From assembly GCF_963678635.1 (NCBI RefSeq), contig NC_087062.1, positions 86,649,845 through 86,713,844 on the forward strand: a stretch of 64,000 nt of DNA. The letters run 5' to 3'. The translations under genes and the position numbers were made by a program. Shown piece after piece: positions 24,363-35,581 of the stretch (within the stretch, counting starts at the first letter, position 1; every line of letters begins with the position of its first letter). The notes under the pieces were generated by a model that saw only the letters and a list, made by a program, of their open reading frames with translations, did not search any database and was not told the DNA's origin. This DNA comes from Symsagittifera roscoffensis (lineage: Eukaryota; Xenacoelomorpha; Acoela; Convolutidae).

Positions 24363-24735
24363 AAACTTATTATATATAATCCCACAAGTGTTCGAGCGAT
24401 CATCTGTTTTACTCGCAATGGTTGCCAGCGACGGCGGATGGTTACCGTTCTTCTCGAAAAAAGTTATTTGGTTAATTGGAGAAACTTCTGCGACTTGAGC
24501 AAAATTGTGAAATCTAGAACTCCGCTTAGTAATATTTTAATTAAATTTTTCTTGTTTTTAAGAGGGTGTGGGGTATGTGGTTCAATCTGACCCCCGCCTT
24601 TCGTTGCCGATCTGCGTCCCCTTCGACCTGCCGCCCATCGACTTGCCAAACGTAGTAAATGCCCCCCATCGACTTACCCTCATCGAATTGCCAGCAACCC
24701 CCTCATATCAAATAATGTGTGGCCTATTTGTGTGT

Positions 24736-25200
24736 CGGGTAAGAGAGGCTGTGACCTCAGCGGGCATCTATTAGGAGAGCCAGTGTGTATGCCACCACTA
24801 AGTGTGTCTGTATAAGAGCCACTATGTTTGTGTCTTTATGTGTGCCATTATGTGTGTCTGCTTGTGTGCCACTATGTGTATTGTATGTGTGTCTGTATAT
24901 GTACCACTCTGTGTGTCCATATGTGTGCCATGTTGTATGTCTGTTTGTGTGCCAATTTGTGTGGCTTTATGTGCCCTTATGTGAGTCTGTTTTTTCTTTC
25001 AGTTTTTCCTTGATTGTTCTTATGGTTCGCCGCGTAGACCCAAACTGCCCTCGCTGGCCCTCTTACTATCTATGCCTATTGATATCACCAGCTCTACTGC
25101 CCGCTGAGGTCGCTAATTCTCTTACCCGATGCCCGCTGATGTCGACGGTTCTCTTACCCGATGCCCGCTGAGGTCGCTGGACGCTGGTTCTATTACATGA
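24736..25200. repeat. inverted-repeat-flanked minisatellite block
   Basis: A 33-base segment at 24736-24768 (CGGGTAAGAGAG...CAGCGGGCATC) is the complement of a 32-bp unit that occurs three times in tandem at 25099-25130, 25131-25162 and 25163-25200. Between the arms lies a GTGT-rich minisatellite (24785-24990). The whole can fold into a hairpin-like structure. GC content is higher than in the surroundings, suggesting a different origin. Confidence 0.75.
24785..24990. repeat. TGTGTGCC/ATGTGTGTCTG minisatellite
   Basis: About nine imperfect copies of a 20-24-bp unit of the type GTGTGCCACTATGTGTGTCT. Overlapping open frames of Val/Cys/Leu/Tyr repeats result purely from the repeat and are not genes. 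Confidence 0.8.
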
Positions 25201-26102
25201 TGCCATTCTACACGTAAACGTACAAATGTACACGGAGTCAGAAGGGAGACATATGGGAAGATGAGAGAGAAAAACTTGAAAACCTTGGGATGAGTTAAAA
25301 TATAAAACCTTTCAAACAATTGTGCTTTTAGTCGAGCTTTTAAATTTGTTTTTGTTGTCGGTTATATGCATGTTGTTTTTTCTTAAAAAAATGCAATTTT
25401 TGACTTTTAAACTTGCTTTTTTCCAGAAGCGCTAAAAATGAATAGCCGTATTAGTTCAAAAAATGGATTATAGTTGATTTTCTTGGCAAAATAGTTAGAC
25501 TCGATTTTCATGGAGTAGAGTAGATTTTTTTTTTTGAAAAAAATCGATTATAATGACCACATAATTGATTACGTGGTCTAACCTTACAACATTAATGGAT
25601 TATATTGACAAAATTTTCGACCACAGTTTTCCAATCGATTTTTATCCATGAAACTCCGGTGCGGGATTGCTTAATAATACAACCGTAAAGGCACGTGTTG
25701 GTAGTGAGTATACTGCTTAGATGGCATACAAAAACTGTATACGCATGCATTGACTTGATATTTATATAGCACCGAAGTATAACATAGCGCGTTGCAAACA
25801 ACATTTGGTAATAAATCACATAATTATTAGTTCTTTCATGTGTTTTAAATTCTTTCAGTACTGGTGAAAACTTGTCACGCATTATCTTTACAAGAATTTT
25901 GGCCAAAATTTATGTTACAAAACTTTCAAATTCAATTTTCGATGCCACTTTGATTACTTAAACACGACCATGTTTTTAGTCCAGCCAAAAGGCCTCCTAG
26001 AATCGTAAACAGAAAAACATAAAGTATGCGAAGCGGAAATCAAGAGCACACAAGCTCAACTCCGAAAGACAAAAAGCAGATATCTCAGGGACTGTAGGAC
26101 CG
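25201..26102. other. noncoding stretch upstream of the PLAC8-like gene
   Basis: No recognised element. A 104-codon minus-strand frame at 25592-25906 lacks any motif. CTGTAG at 26092-26097, just before the ATG at 26103, could be a splice acceptor or simply 5' leader. Confidence 0.35.
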
Positions 26103-26873
26103 ATGGAAACTTCGAGCGAAACTGAAATAGCTCCCGAAACATCGGTATCTGAAAACTCCTGGAGCACTGGACTATTTCATTGCCTGCGAAAAGACCAACT
26201 TATGTCACTTTTGTTGTTATTCTTCCCGGTTATTGCCGAGGCTGGTTTAACTTGGGAGCATGGATACCCATTGAAAACCTGCCTCTTTCTCGCAATTTAC
26301 TTTTTTACAGCGTTTGTGCTTCTTGGCAAAGTATCTCTTTACATTCTCGGCATTTGGTTCCAAGATATCATCTTTGTCGTCATTTCATTCATTCTAACGG
26401 GCCTCACTACATTTTTGTTTGTAACTCGATTTTTGATGATGTGCTGTTTTAGAGGGCAGTTCAGAAAACGTTACCGAATCCGAGGCTCAAAAACAAATGA
26501 TTTTTTTAGCGTGCTTTGTTATTTTTGCGCACTTTGTCAGATGTTTAGAGAGGAAGAAATTTTGAACAAAAATCAAGAAAATGATTCGGAGATAATTCAA
26601 CCTGAACACTTTTCAGAAGTTGTAGAGGAACTACCCGCTTCTGAAAACCCTGCTGCTGAAATTCCTGATTCAGAAACTCCTGTTTCGGAAAATCCAGTTT
26701 CACAAAATCAAGATGATGAGCGTCCTGTTAATGAAACTCATGATTCGGAAGTTCCATTCAGAAAACATTCGGAAAATAATATCGATAATCCAAACTTTGT
26801 TCGTCATGTTTCCTCAAGTGTTCTTTCTGAATCTACAGTGTTAGAAATGCCTGATGTGGCCATTGAAAGATAA
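26103..26873 (+). CDS. divergent PLAC8-family membrane protein with acidic tail
   Basis: One 256-residue exon from ATG. Residues 20-27 (WSTGLFHC) match the start of the PLAC8/cornifelin domain. Residues about 110-150 contain the rest: RGQFRKRYRIRG...DFFSVLCYFCALCQMFRE, with the conserved CALCQ at 142-146. The Cys-rich motif that normally follows the start is replaced by a hydrophobic LMSLLLLFFPV stretch without cysteines. Between the two halves lie about three membrane-spanning segments (residues ~35-47, 60-85, 88-112). The tail, ~150-256, is acidic with irregular S-E-N-P / S-E-T-P repeats and should be disordered. PLAC8 proteins are small membrane proteins linked to cell size, ion transport or differentiation; the role here is unknown. 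Loss of the first Cys cluster, extra hydrophobicity and the tail are unusual. A single exon could mean a retrocopy. Confidence 0.75.
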   Translation: METSSETEIAPETSVSENSWSTGLFHCLRKDQLMSLLLLFFPVIAEAGLTWEHGYPLKTCLFLAIYFFTAFVLLGKVSLYILGIWFQDIIFVVISFILTGLTTFLFVTRFLMMCCFRGQFRKRYRIRGSKTNDFFSVLCYFCALCQMFREEEILNKNQENDSEIIQPEHFSEVVEELPASENPAAEIPDSETPVSENPVSQNQDDERPVNETHDSEVPFRKHSENNIDNPNFVRHVSSSVLSESTVLEMPDVAIER

Positions 26874-26973
26874 TGTCAACGTTTTTTTTTTTTCAATTTA
26901 ATTTCCCACTTTTATTATTCTTTTAAAATAGACAGATTTACTTTTAGTAACCGTTTAATTAAAATGTTAGAAA

Positions 26974-26979
26974 AATAAA
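26974..26979 (+). promoter_or_regulatory. candidate polyadenylation signal of the PLAC8-like gene
   Basis: AATAAA about 100 bases after the TAA stop, following a T-rich 3' leader. Its position suits a short 3' untranslated region ending just before the opposing minus-strand stop codon. Confidence 0.5.
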
Positions 26980-26985
26980 GTCTAT

Positions 26986-27051
26986 TTATGGCGTAGCAAC
27001 TGGAACTGGCGTAACAGCAAATTCAATAGCACAGTCAGTTGTAACTCGGAC
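26986..27051 (-). CDS. possible terminal coding exon of a converging minus-strand gene
   Basis: On the minus strand TACTTTTCAG is a good acceptor. It is followed by 21 codons (VRVTTDCAIEFAVTPVPVAT then P) and a TAA. An upstream 26-base piece at 27201-27226 ends in CGCAAG before GTTAAC and would join in phase, though its acceptor is weak. I recognise no family. It sits tail-to-tail with the PLAC8-like gene, whose poly(A) signal is a few bases away. This could be chance, as the exon is very short. Confidence 0.3.
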   Translation of the reverse strand, partial: VRVTTDCAIEFAVTPVPVATP

Positions 27052-27310
27052 CTGAAAAGTATTGAAACAAGACAGACCTACTGTTCTCGAAACCACTCAG
27101 ATGAGAATTTTCGAAAATTCACCATGCTTCGTGTCAAAACCAGGCAAGACAGAATATTGCTTAAACGTGTTCAGACTCTTTTTAAATATGAAATGTTAAC
27201 CTTGCGGACATACGTGGTAGACGCATCTTTAGGTAAAAAATAGACAAACAATGAGAGTCGACATTTAAACAGCGATAGCGAGGGGGTGTACAATTAGCAC
27301 AGAAAATTCC

Positions 27311-27323
27311 GGGGGGGGGGGGG
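27311..27323 (+). repeat. G13 homopolymer
   Basis: Thirteen consecutive G in an AT-rich context. It can form G-quadruplex and is error-prone in sequencing. Confidence 0.9.
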
Positions 27324-27336
27324 TAGGAGGCTAGGA

Positions 27337-27668
27337 GTTTGTGTCCCATCACAGACCTGAGGCCATCTTTTGGTAACAAATGTGTAACAAATGTGTCGTT
27401 GGCAAAAACAGAAAAAATTTGATACTCTTTCGCTCAATTTTAAAACTTGAACGTGTTTGTGTCCCATCACAGACCTGAGGCCATCTTTTGGTAACAAATG
27501 TGTCGTTGGCAAAAACAGAAAAAATTTGATACTCTTTCGCTCAATTTTAAAACTTGAACGTGTTTGTGTCCCATCACAGACCTGAGGCCATCTTTTGGTA
27601 ACAAATGTGTCGTTGGCAAAAACAGAAAAAATTTGATACTCTTTCGCTCAATTTTAAAGCTTGAAATG
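27337..27668. repeat. three-copy tandem repeat (107-118-bp period)
   Basis: Units start at 27337, 27455 and 27562 with GTTTGTGTCCCATCACAGAC. The first unit has an extra internal duplication (AATGTGTAAC). Units 2 and 3 are nearly identical. Minus-strand open frames across it are repeat artefacts. Confidence 0.9.
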
Positions 27669-29480
27669 GCTTCCAAAATTGAAAGTTTCCTTTGAATTTC
27701 GTTTGCAAAAATATTGTTTTTTTTAATTCAGCGACATCTCATCTTTCTTCTTTCTCAAACATCATTTTACAACAGAAGCCTAAAAAAACAAAAAGACTTA
27801 AATTGTGGATCTTGAAATTTGGAGGGTATCCACTTTTTCTAGAGTAAACTTTTTAAACATTGGAGTTAATTTAAAAAAATCGTTTGGAAAAAATTCCTCA
27901 CCAGTTTCATAAAGCAAGATTATTCAAATTTAATTTACTTCATTTAGTTTTTATCAAATTTGTTTCTCCCAGTATTCAAAATTGATAATTTTTTGGATTT
28001 TTCGACGTATATCTAATTTTTTTTAATTGGACTTCAATAAACCATGAATTTCACAGTTATAATTTAAAAATAAAAAATTTTAATTTGATTGTTCTTACTG
28101 CTACTCTCACCTAGAGTTGTGCTGAAAACCATTCAGAAGCATCACATGAAATGAATAAAACTTAAATAAAAACCTGAATGACTGTATGAAATCACCTTTT
28201 AGTTTCAACAACTCTATCTTAACTTTTTCAAAGGTTTCAGCTATTTTGAAGCTGGAAAATGCAGATCCTTTACATACGTTGTTTTTTGCAACAAAGTAAT
28301 TAGAGAGGACACTGATCAGCATTAGCTTACATTTTAGAGAATTAGGTTCAAATTTGGCAGGTTTTGCATAAAATTCATCTCATGGAAATTGTGTAATCGT
28401 AACTTTTATATAAACCCATTTTACGAGGTACAAACTATTATTTCAGATGGCAGCTGCTATGTGCCAAGCTCTTCCAAAATTATATTCAGTTTATTATGAA
28501 ACATCTCTATGTAATTTGTACAGCTAGATTTACGCAAGACCATGTTAACTTTTGAACTATGCGTGTCTACTCGCAACTCTTTACGTTCCTTCAAGAAATG
28601 ACAAATGAACTTGGTTTCAAAAGGAATAACTCTTAGTCAAATTATCCAGAGATTAGTTGAATATACTTAGATGAATCCAAAGTTTGACTGCTTTTAAACT
28701 TTGTACACACAAAAAAATTCTGTTCAATTATTGTTTTAAATCATAATAATTGAGCATTTCAACATGACTAACGAAAAAAAGGAGCCAAAATAGATGCCAA
28801 TTACTGCAAATAAACGAAAAATTTGAAAAAAAAAGTAAGATATTTCATCTAAATTTGATTCAAAATCTTGCATCCACACAAATTTTCGGCTCAGCGTTTC
28901 TATACAGACTTCTAAAAGCTCAAAACCCAAAATATGAATCTGAGTTAGAAAAAATTATTGATTGTTTTATCAATGGTCATAGTTCTGTTGATAGTGATTA
29001 CAAAACCTTTGCGATAAAAAATTACTGGTCATGAAAGTTTTCCTTTGAATTTGCAGCATGCACAGAAAATTTTTCATTGGCAAGGTTTCGTGCAAAAAAT
29101 TGCAGTTTAAAATCAAAAAAAAAATTAGAGAAAAGACAATACACTTGAAACTCAAAACAAGATTTGAGTAATGTTTCAATTTCGTTATCGTTTTTCTCCA
29201 TATGCCACGTCATGTATTTTTCTTCTCCGTTCAGTTTTTCCGGCTGAATTAACATTTTCTCTTCCTTACGTGTTCTTTCACAACTTGTTTCAGTTTTTCA
29301 CAAACTAGGGAAATTAACATGGAGTGAAACAAACTTCAAGTTTCTGCAGATTATTGCAAATCAAACCTTTCTTCGAAAATGATTATTTGCAATGAACATT
29401 AGGTTGGAAGGTTGGAAGCAGATAAAAAATCTTATATAACTCAAAACCTACTTTTTATTTTTTTTTGTTTAATCTGTAGA
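27669..29480. other. noncoding stretch, no gene recognised
   Basis: AT-rich, with only short motif-free frames. A change to dispersed-repeat mosaic occurs at about 29.46 kb. Confidence 0.4.
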
Positions 29481-29507
29481 CACAGAGGTGAAGCTGAGCT
29501 TCGCACC
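29481..29507 (-). repeat. hairpin motif S (copy at 29.5 kb)
   Basis: CACAGAGGTGAAGCTGAGCTTCGC: GAAGC and GCTTC arms around TGA, with CACAGAG on the left and CACCA on the right. It is followed by a ~250-bp segment (ATCTATCAAAATGA, CGAAAAAAGCTTAGC) that recurs after the copy at 47166, so the motif belongs to a longer repeat. Confidence 0.75.
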
Positions 29508-30324
29508 AATTGCAATACAAAGCAAGAAAGACGCTAAGTTGAAAAATTTAAAATGTTAGAACAATTATATCTATCAAAATGATTAAGGATAGTTTCGAAA
29601 CAAAAACAACCGAGGCAATAGAATGTGAAATTAGCATCGGAAGAAAGTTTAACAGGCGCTAACAATACCGAAAAAAGCTTAGCAAAAATACTATCAGCTG
29701 AAAAAGTTTCCAAGAAAATCATAAAAGCCCCCTCAATCTGAAAAAAACACACAAAAGTTTATTTGCTCGTCAATGACCCAATATGAGGTGACTGAGCCGG
29801 TATATAATCGACCGCAACCAAAAACACAAAAAATGCTAGAAAAACACAAAATATTGCAGACCAAAATTTTTATAATTGCTCTGGCGCTCAAAATACGCCA
29901 ATATATGCACATACAAAGTTTTTTTTGTGCTCTCATCGAAATTCACAATATGAGACTATTAAGCTGATAAAGTGTAGGCCAAAATCTATCAAGCGGAAAA
30001 AAGAAAAAACAAAAGATGAAAAAAAAATTGTGCCCTTGAAAATTTGAGCTGTTAATTTTTTCATGATTTTTAGCATTTTGCATGACCCAGAGGCGAGCAT
30101 AATTTTTTTTCCTAAAGTTTTTTTTCGCTAAAATGATTTAAAACTAGGTTAATAATGTTTTCAGAGAAAAAAAAGAAATTAATCGAATTCAAGTTTGGAA
30201 AAATTACAAACAGCAGAAGCAAATCAAAACACTGAAAGTAACTATCAAATAAATTACGTACAGCAAAAAATACAATGTGGCAACTATGCCGATAAAAAAT
30301 AAGCAGACAAATCATACGCCGAAA

Positions 30325-30407
30325 ACAGATTCTGTTGGCTTCAAACCCAGTGTCTCTGCCGTCTCAGGCGTATTCGTTACCCCCAGACCAAGTGTGTCAG
30401 AGAAGCC
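30325..30407 (-). repeat. tRNA-Pro-like SINE head, copy 1
   Basis: Minus strand: CTTGGTCTGGGGGTAACGAA (A-box region), ATACGCCTGAGACGGCAGAG, then CTGGGTTTGAAGCC (B-box region). The D-arm phrase TTGGTCTNGGGGTA and an anticodon-arm GCCTGGGA in the sister copies resemble tRNA-Pro(UGG). Pairing is too degraded for a functional tRNA. Downstream sequence (GTTGCCACAT, TTTTTTGCTGTACGTAAT) matches copies at 31.6 and 61.2 kb. Confidence 0.65.
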
Positions 30408-31446
30408 ATTTAATTTCATCAAAAGTTTGACTTCTTTATGAATTGAACCTAATTTTACCATTTCCAACATGAAAATAAAGTGGTTGAAAAATTGTACCTG
30501 GAAAAAATGGCATAAACTAACACAACATGCCATTCAAAAATCAGCGAAAAAATTTAGGAACAAATAAATCCCTGTTAACTGTGAAATCGAAAAAAAATAC
30601 AAACATTTTTTTTCAATTAGAAAAAAGTACTGTTAATTGTTTTTTGAAAAGATATCGGTAAAGTTGATATTGTCATGTCATGTTTGAACCAATCACAATT
30701 TAGATAAATTGCCTTTCTGTTAGAGGCAATTATACTCTATTTTCAATTTGTAAATGAAATAGAACTGAATTGAACAGCCAGCAGACATGTCAAAAAGGAT
30801 CGAGGACTTGAACACAAAAAATTGATTATGAAAGTTTTCGAGCTTTTTCGAGGAAAAAAATTGAAATAACAGCTCTTTTAAAAACAAGCACAAATTCTTG
30901 AGAAAAGCGGATCAATGGGTAAACATAGCGATAGCTAGTTGCTGTAGAATTAGAAAGACATAGTTAAGATCTGAAAGAAAATGAAAAATTTAGACAATTT
31001 CGATAGTAATAAAACAGCAGTTATAACTGACAATAATTTCGTTGGATAAATAATTTTAAAAAATAATCAACTCTTTTAGAAAGCAGAAAACTTTTTCAAA
31101 TTTTATTCTTATTTTGAAAAACTTAATTTAAAACTGCTCCCGCGCGAGAATTCAGACTAATCAGAAATTTCAAATCTGTTTCCACCGACACCGAGAAACA
31201 TTTTAGAAGTTTGTAATATCGTTTGAATTAGGCATGAAAGGGCTTTATATGATGGATAGCTCGAATCAAAATGATGATTTATTGAGCTGCCGGCTGTCTC
31301 GCGAAAAAAAAAACATTTTAAATTAACGGAAGACAACGCTCCAACTCACTTTCAGCGGTCGGAACGGAAAACGAAAGTCAATCCGTCAAAAATAAGCATA
31401 AAAACGTTTCAAGGTTTCTTCTGAATAACAGTAGCGTTTTTTCTGA

Positions 31447-31460
31447 CACAGAGGCGAAGC
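31447..31460 (-). repeat. hairpin motif S, truncated
   Basis: ACAGAGGCGAAGC without the second arm, at the far end of the body that follows the tRNA-like head at 31577-31650. Confidence 0.5.
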
Positions 31461-31576
31461 ATTAAAAGAAAGTTAGCACTAAAATTAGCTACAGAGTAAA
31501 CTGCGTACAGCAAAAAAAAATCTGTAATACCGCAACTAAGCCCACAAGACATAGCCAGACAATTCAAAGACGGAAC

Positions 31577-31650
31577 ACAGGTCCTGTCAGATTCGAGGAA
31601 CGATGCCGTCCCAGGCGTATTCGTTACACCCAGACCAAGTCTGCCGGCGA
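31577..31650 (-). repeat. tRNA-Pro-like SINE head, copy 2
   Basis: Minus strand: GACTTGGTCTGGGTGTAACG, ATACGCCTGGGACGGCAT, CCTCGAATCTGACAGGACC. It is the same family as 30325 and 61204. The body down to the truncated hairpin motif at 31447 is shared in part with the copy at 61204. Confidence 0.7.
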
Positions 31651-32263
31651 AGCAAAGAAAAGTGAATTCATTTTTAACTGAACATAAGTTTACCGTTTCT
31701 AATTTGAGAAAAAAAAACGATCAAATAATTTTACCAGGAATAACGCGCATAAATTAACGATTTCGATTATTTTCAAAAAAACAAAAGATACAGTTAACAC
31801 AACACAAGTAAATTCAGTGACGTGGCAACTAAGCCAACAACCTTTGAGCTGAAATAACTTTAAAAATGACCCGAAAAAAAAGTTTTTTGATTATTCTTAA
31901 AGATCTTTCGAGTCCCCCTTGAAACTAGAACAAGTAGCACTTGCACTTGCATCTACGATGAGAAGTGCTTGCAGCAAAAACATCAATGATGTGGCCATTA
32001 AGCCGACATTCGTTGAGCAGAAGCCAACTGAACCGAAAAGAAAAAAAAATGTATGAAATTTTTGGAATTCTTTCAAGTCCACGCTGAAATCAGAATGAAC
32101 AAAACTTGCACTTGCATCCTCAAGAAAATTTTTCTAAATCACAAGCAAAAACCGTTGTTTAAAATTTGAATTGGAAAAGCCGTGATCAGCTGCACAGTAG
32201 GCAAAAGATTTAATTGATTTTGTTAAACTAGTTGTCAACTAGAAAAAAAACTATATTTCTGTT

Positions 32264-32292
32264 TGATAACGCTAGCTAACCGCAAGCGTAAA
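32264..32292 (+). repeat. hairpin motif C (ACGCTAGC/GCAAGCGT)
   Basis: GATAACGCTAGCTAACCGCAAGCGTAAAAA: inverted ACGCTNGC and GCAAGCGT arms followed by an A-run. It is preceded by a conserved TTAAACTAGTTG phrase about 50 bases upstream. Relatives lie at 43311, 52719, 48217 and 61381. Confidence 0.65.
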
Positions 32293-33927
32293 AAGTCTGT
32301 ATTTTTCTCGAATGATCTCAGGCTTAGCCAATATTTTTCTATTTTCTTTGATTTTTGTACTTCAAAATTCTCGCCACTCTGAAAAATTTATGAAGAAAAT
32401 CACTTGACCAACTTTTTTGCTGAGACATATTGAGAAAGATTCGGTACCAGTCTCAATTTGCATCAGCATTCTTATTTGGTTCAAGTTTGATCTGTTTTAA
32501 TTTTTGGCAGTTTATATTCGTTTGTTCCAAAAATATTTTCGTTTTCTTTGAGATTGCTTAGAAAAAATTAAAATGAAGTAAGCAAAAGACTTTGCAAGTA
32601 ACATGGACTCGTTTCCTGTCATTTTTATCTTTTTTCTGCTAAAATCTTAATAGGTTTTGTCTTTCAATTATCTTAAAATTGAGCAAACTACCTCAATTGG
32701 TTCAGCAATCCAAGTTCTTTAAGCTTTCTCTAAATTCCATTTTGAAAAAAAAAACATTAACAAATTTTCCGGAAGTTTTGTTCAATGGCTTTGAAATTAC
32801 TGACAAAAATTTAAACTCCGCCATTTTTCGAGAATTGGTCAACAATTTTACAAGTTTTGATATTTTATAAGTGTTTCGTCGATCAGTTATAGAAAATGTA
32901 GTCGATTTTAAACCTTGCTGCGTCGAAAATCCGAAAAACAAAATCTATATTCTGATGTAAACCTGCTTCTACGCGAATCTCCAGTTCAAATTTCCATAAA
33001 GAGTTGGTCGAGTTAAAAACTTGAATTAAGAATCCAATTTGATCAAATTAATTTACTGTTTTATTAGCGTTTATGGACTTGTGAATCGATTCGTAATCGT
33101 GTTGAAAAATTTATATATTTTATTTGTATTTGTACTATTTAAAGGTTATAATAAAATTCTAATAAAAAACTCAAACATTTGCAAATTAATTTTCAGTGAG
33201 TCAACAAGATGCCAAAAACGTATAAAAAAACTAAAGTTTTTTATAGCTTGAAAACCTTGTGAATTTTTGCTCTGTTTTTTTTTGTGTAAATTCTGTTTGA
33301 AAGTGAAGATTTTTTTCTAGAAATCTCTTTGAAAAAATTCTACAATAATGAAACAAACATCATACACCAAGCAATTGTAAACGAATCAATCACAGAGCTG
33401 TCGAGCAGCCTGTAAGATCTCAATAAGAAGCAAATCTATTTTGCTAATATAGGGTGAAATTTCAAAAATAAAATGTTGTTATGCTCATAGAAAAATATGT
33501 TTTGTTGCTGAGGATATTTTCAAACTGAGGGAATGGGGGCGTTCAACAGTGCCAAAGTACCACAGTGTCGAAAAAGGCGGGAAATTTTCAGAATAATTTA
33601 AATGCTTTTTCTAACGTTTTCTAAAGAGCGGGAAATTACTGACGCTGATTAACAAATAAAATCACTCCAATTTTGGCGCCAAAATGTCTGGAACTTGAGT
33701 TATGTTCTAAGGTCAACTCATAGAGTAATTTCAGATAAAGTACACCGCTGCTCGTCACGCTATCTTATTTTCGGCCGGATAGATTCGTGCAATTTCTTAG
33801 TCTAATACCGATCTTAATCTTACTCTTATATCTCTTAGTCTCAATAGATCTAGAGTATACTGGTTTAGTTACGAGTCGGTCTCTTGGAGAAAGCAACTAA
33901 GTTGTAAGTTAAATTCAAAATGCTCTG
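32293..33927. other. noncoding stretch, no gene recognised
   Basis: AT-rich. At 33538-33570 a motif shared with 446-478 (GTTCAACAGTGCCAAAGTAC) marks a dispersed repeat. No supported exon. Confidence 0.4.
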
Positions 33928-33955
33928 GTGCTGAAATTACAAGTAATTTCAGCAC
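33928..33955. repeat. perfect 13-bp inverted repeat (stem-loop)
   Basis: GTGCTGAAATTAC at 33928-33940, AA, then its exact complement at 33943-33955. It lies at the left edge of the T/G-rich block and could be a terminal or subterminal structure of a mobile element. Function unknown. Confidence 0.85.
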
Positions 33956-34084
33956 TTACAAATAAGTGGGTTGTTAGTTTGATGGAGCGTGATTGGTTAG
34001 TCATTAATATTTTATACGGATAAAAAATCTAATTTATAACCAATAATAATATATAGTTTGGATCTGGTTCCACCCATCCGGGGT

Positions 34085-34585
34085 TTACAGAGTTTTTTTT
34101 TCTTTTGACTTCTATCTGTAATTAAAGATGGATGATGGTCGTTTGTATTTCGCGAGCGTCATTTTTATTCCGTTCTTGGAGGTGAAAGCTCCAGGAAGCT
34201 GGAATCGTAGAGGTCGTCCTGTCATTCAACAATAACTGTCACCGCCAACGAAATCAATCTGATTTCCAAATTCCAAATTGTTTGTTATGATAGTTTGCTT
34301 TTGATCGATGTGGAGAACTGTTTGGGAATGGCGTGGAGCTCGAATTTGGAGGGAATGCCTTATAACTCGGATCTGTACGTATACTTGAACATCGAGGTGG
34401 TCATTGGTCTGGTTCAATGAAGTCCTTTGCTTCGGTGTCAAGTCGTACTTCAAATCATCTGAGTTGTGGTTGTGAGTTGTGGTTGTGAGCGGCATATCGG
34501 TTGTGTTTGGCCATTCTGTGGTTGAGTGTGATGGGGTCATCTTTGTTTCCTGATGCTCGTCCTCGTGATTGTGTATGATCTATAT
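34085..34585 (-). pseudogene. unidentified minus-strand reading frame, Thr/Asn/His-rich, with in-frame stop
   Basis: Minus strand, possibly opening after an acceptor-like TTGCAG or AATATAG near 34586. It reads IIHNHEDEHQETKMTPSHST... through QIDFVGGDSYC to a TGA at about 34226. The same frame then stays open for 37 further codons (MTGRPLRFQLPGAF...). Its composition is A/C-rich like the frame at 35582-36463. I recognise no domain. It may be a decayed retroelement protein or an exon of an unknown gene. Confidence 0.35.
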
Positions 34586-35581
34586 TACTGCAATATATAA
34601 TTTACATAAATAAATGTTTAGTTAGTTCTTCTTTTTGTTATGATTTCTTATTAGTTTTTATCGCAAAATCTTTTATTTCAGTTCAGTTTTTTTAAAAGAG
34701 TTACTCACACTTGAGTACCTCTTATCAAAAATAAGGACTGTGTCACAAAGCGTGTGTTCTAGTGCGGTGGGTTAGACCGGCTAATAAGCATGCTCAGGAC
34801 GTCCTCTTCTGGTGGGTTAGGCCAGGAGTGAGGGTATGATTGCTGGTTTTTTTTGGGTCCTGTTTTGTGTTGTTGTTGTTGGGGTCCTGTTTTGAGGAAC
34901 TTTTTATGTCATGTTTTTTCCTTTTGTTGTTTTGGTTGTGTCCTTTTCTCAAAAATCAAACTGTTTGTTTGGGTTTGTCTTTCGACTTTTTGGTGTTTTA
35001 TTCTTTCTTTTTCTGACTTATCAATAGTCTTCAAAAGAATAAATTATCGGGTTCTTTAAGCTGGTTTAATCCGGTTTGGGTACCGTGGGTTTTCTTTTCT
35101 TAGTCATGTTGTTAGTTTGGGGTTTATGGTGTTTAGTAAGCTGCGTTGGTTAGTTGGGATTATTATATAATTCCTTTCCAACCGGGTTAAAAGAAAGTTT
35201 GAAGCTTGTTATTACTGCAAGTTAAAGTTAAAATTTGAAATCATTATTTTAAACAATTGGTCGTGGGCGAGCTGTGCGAGTGTGGATACAATTTGTGTGC
35301 GAGTGAATTTTATCTTTTCAAGGTCAGTACTGCTTGCATTTGTATAGATTTACTACTGCAAATTATAAATTTACTGCTTTGTGGGGATTGAAATTATGAA
35401 ATTATTTTCATTGCATTCAGATTTACTACATTGGGGAAAAGAATTTATAGTTTAATTTATTACTTTGGAGAAGTGAAATTAAGGAGAATGGTGAAGTATA
35501 TTTGGAGTAAATAAATTGAAATTGTTGGTGGGGTTGTCGTGATGGTGCATGTAAGTTAAAGTGATTTTGGATAAAATTTTA

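Noticed and set aside
24785-25171. 128-codon Val/Cys/Leu/Tyr-repeat frame and overlapping frames
   Set aside because: All three frames are open because a GTGT-type minisatellite lacks stops; not a protein gene.
25592-25906. 104-codon minus-strand frame
   Set aside because: No motif, no splice context, AT-rich codons without bias; length is within chance in this region.
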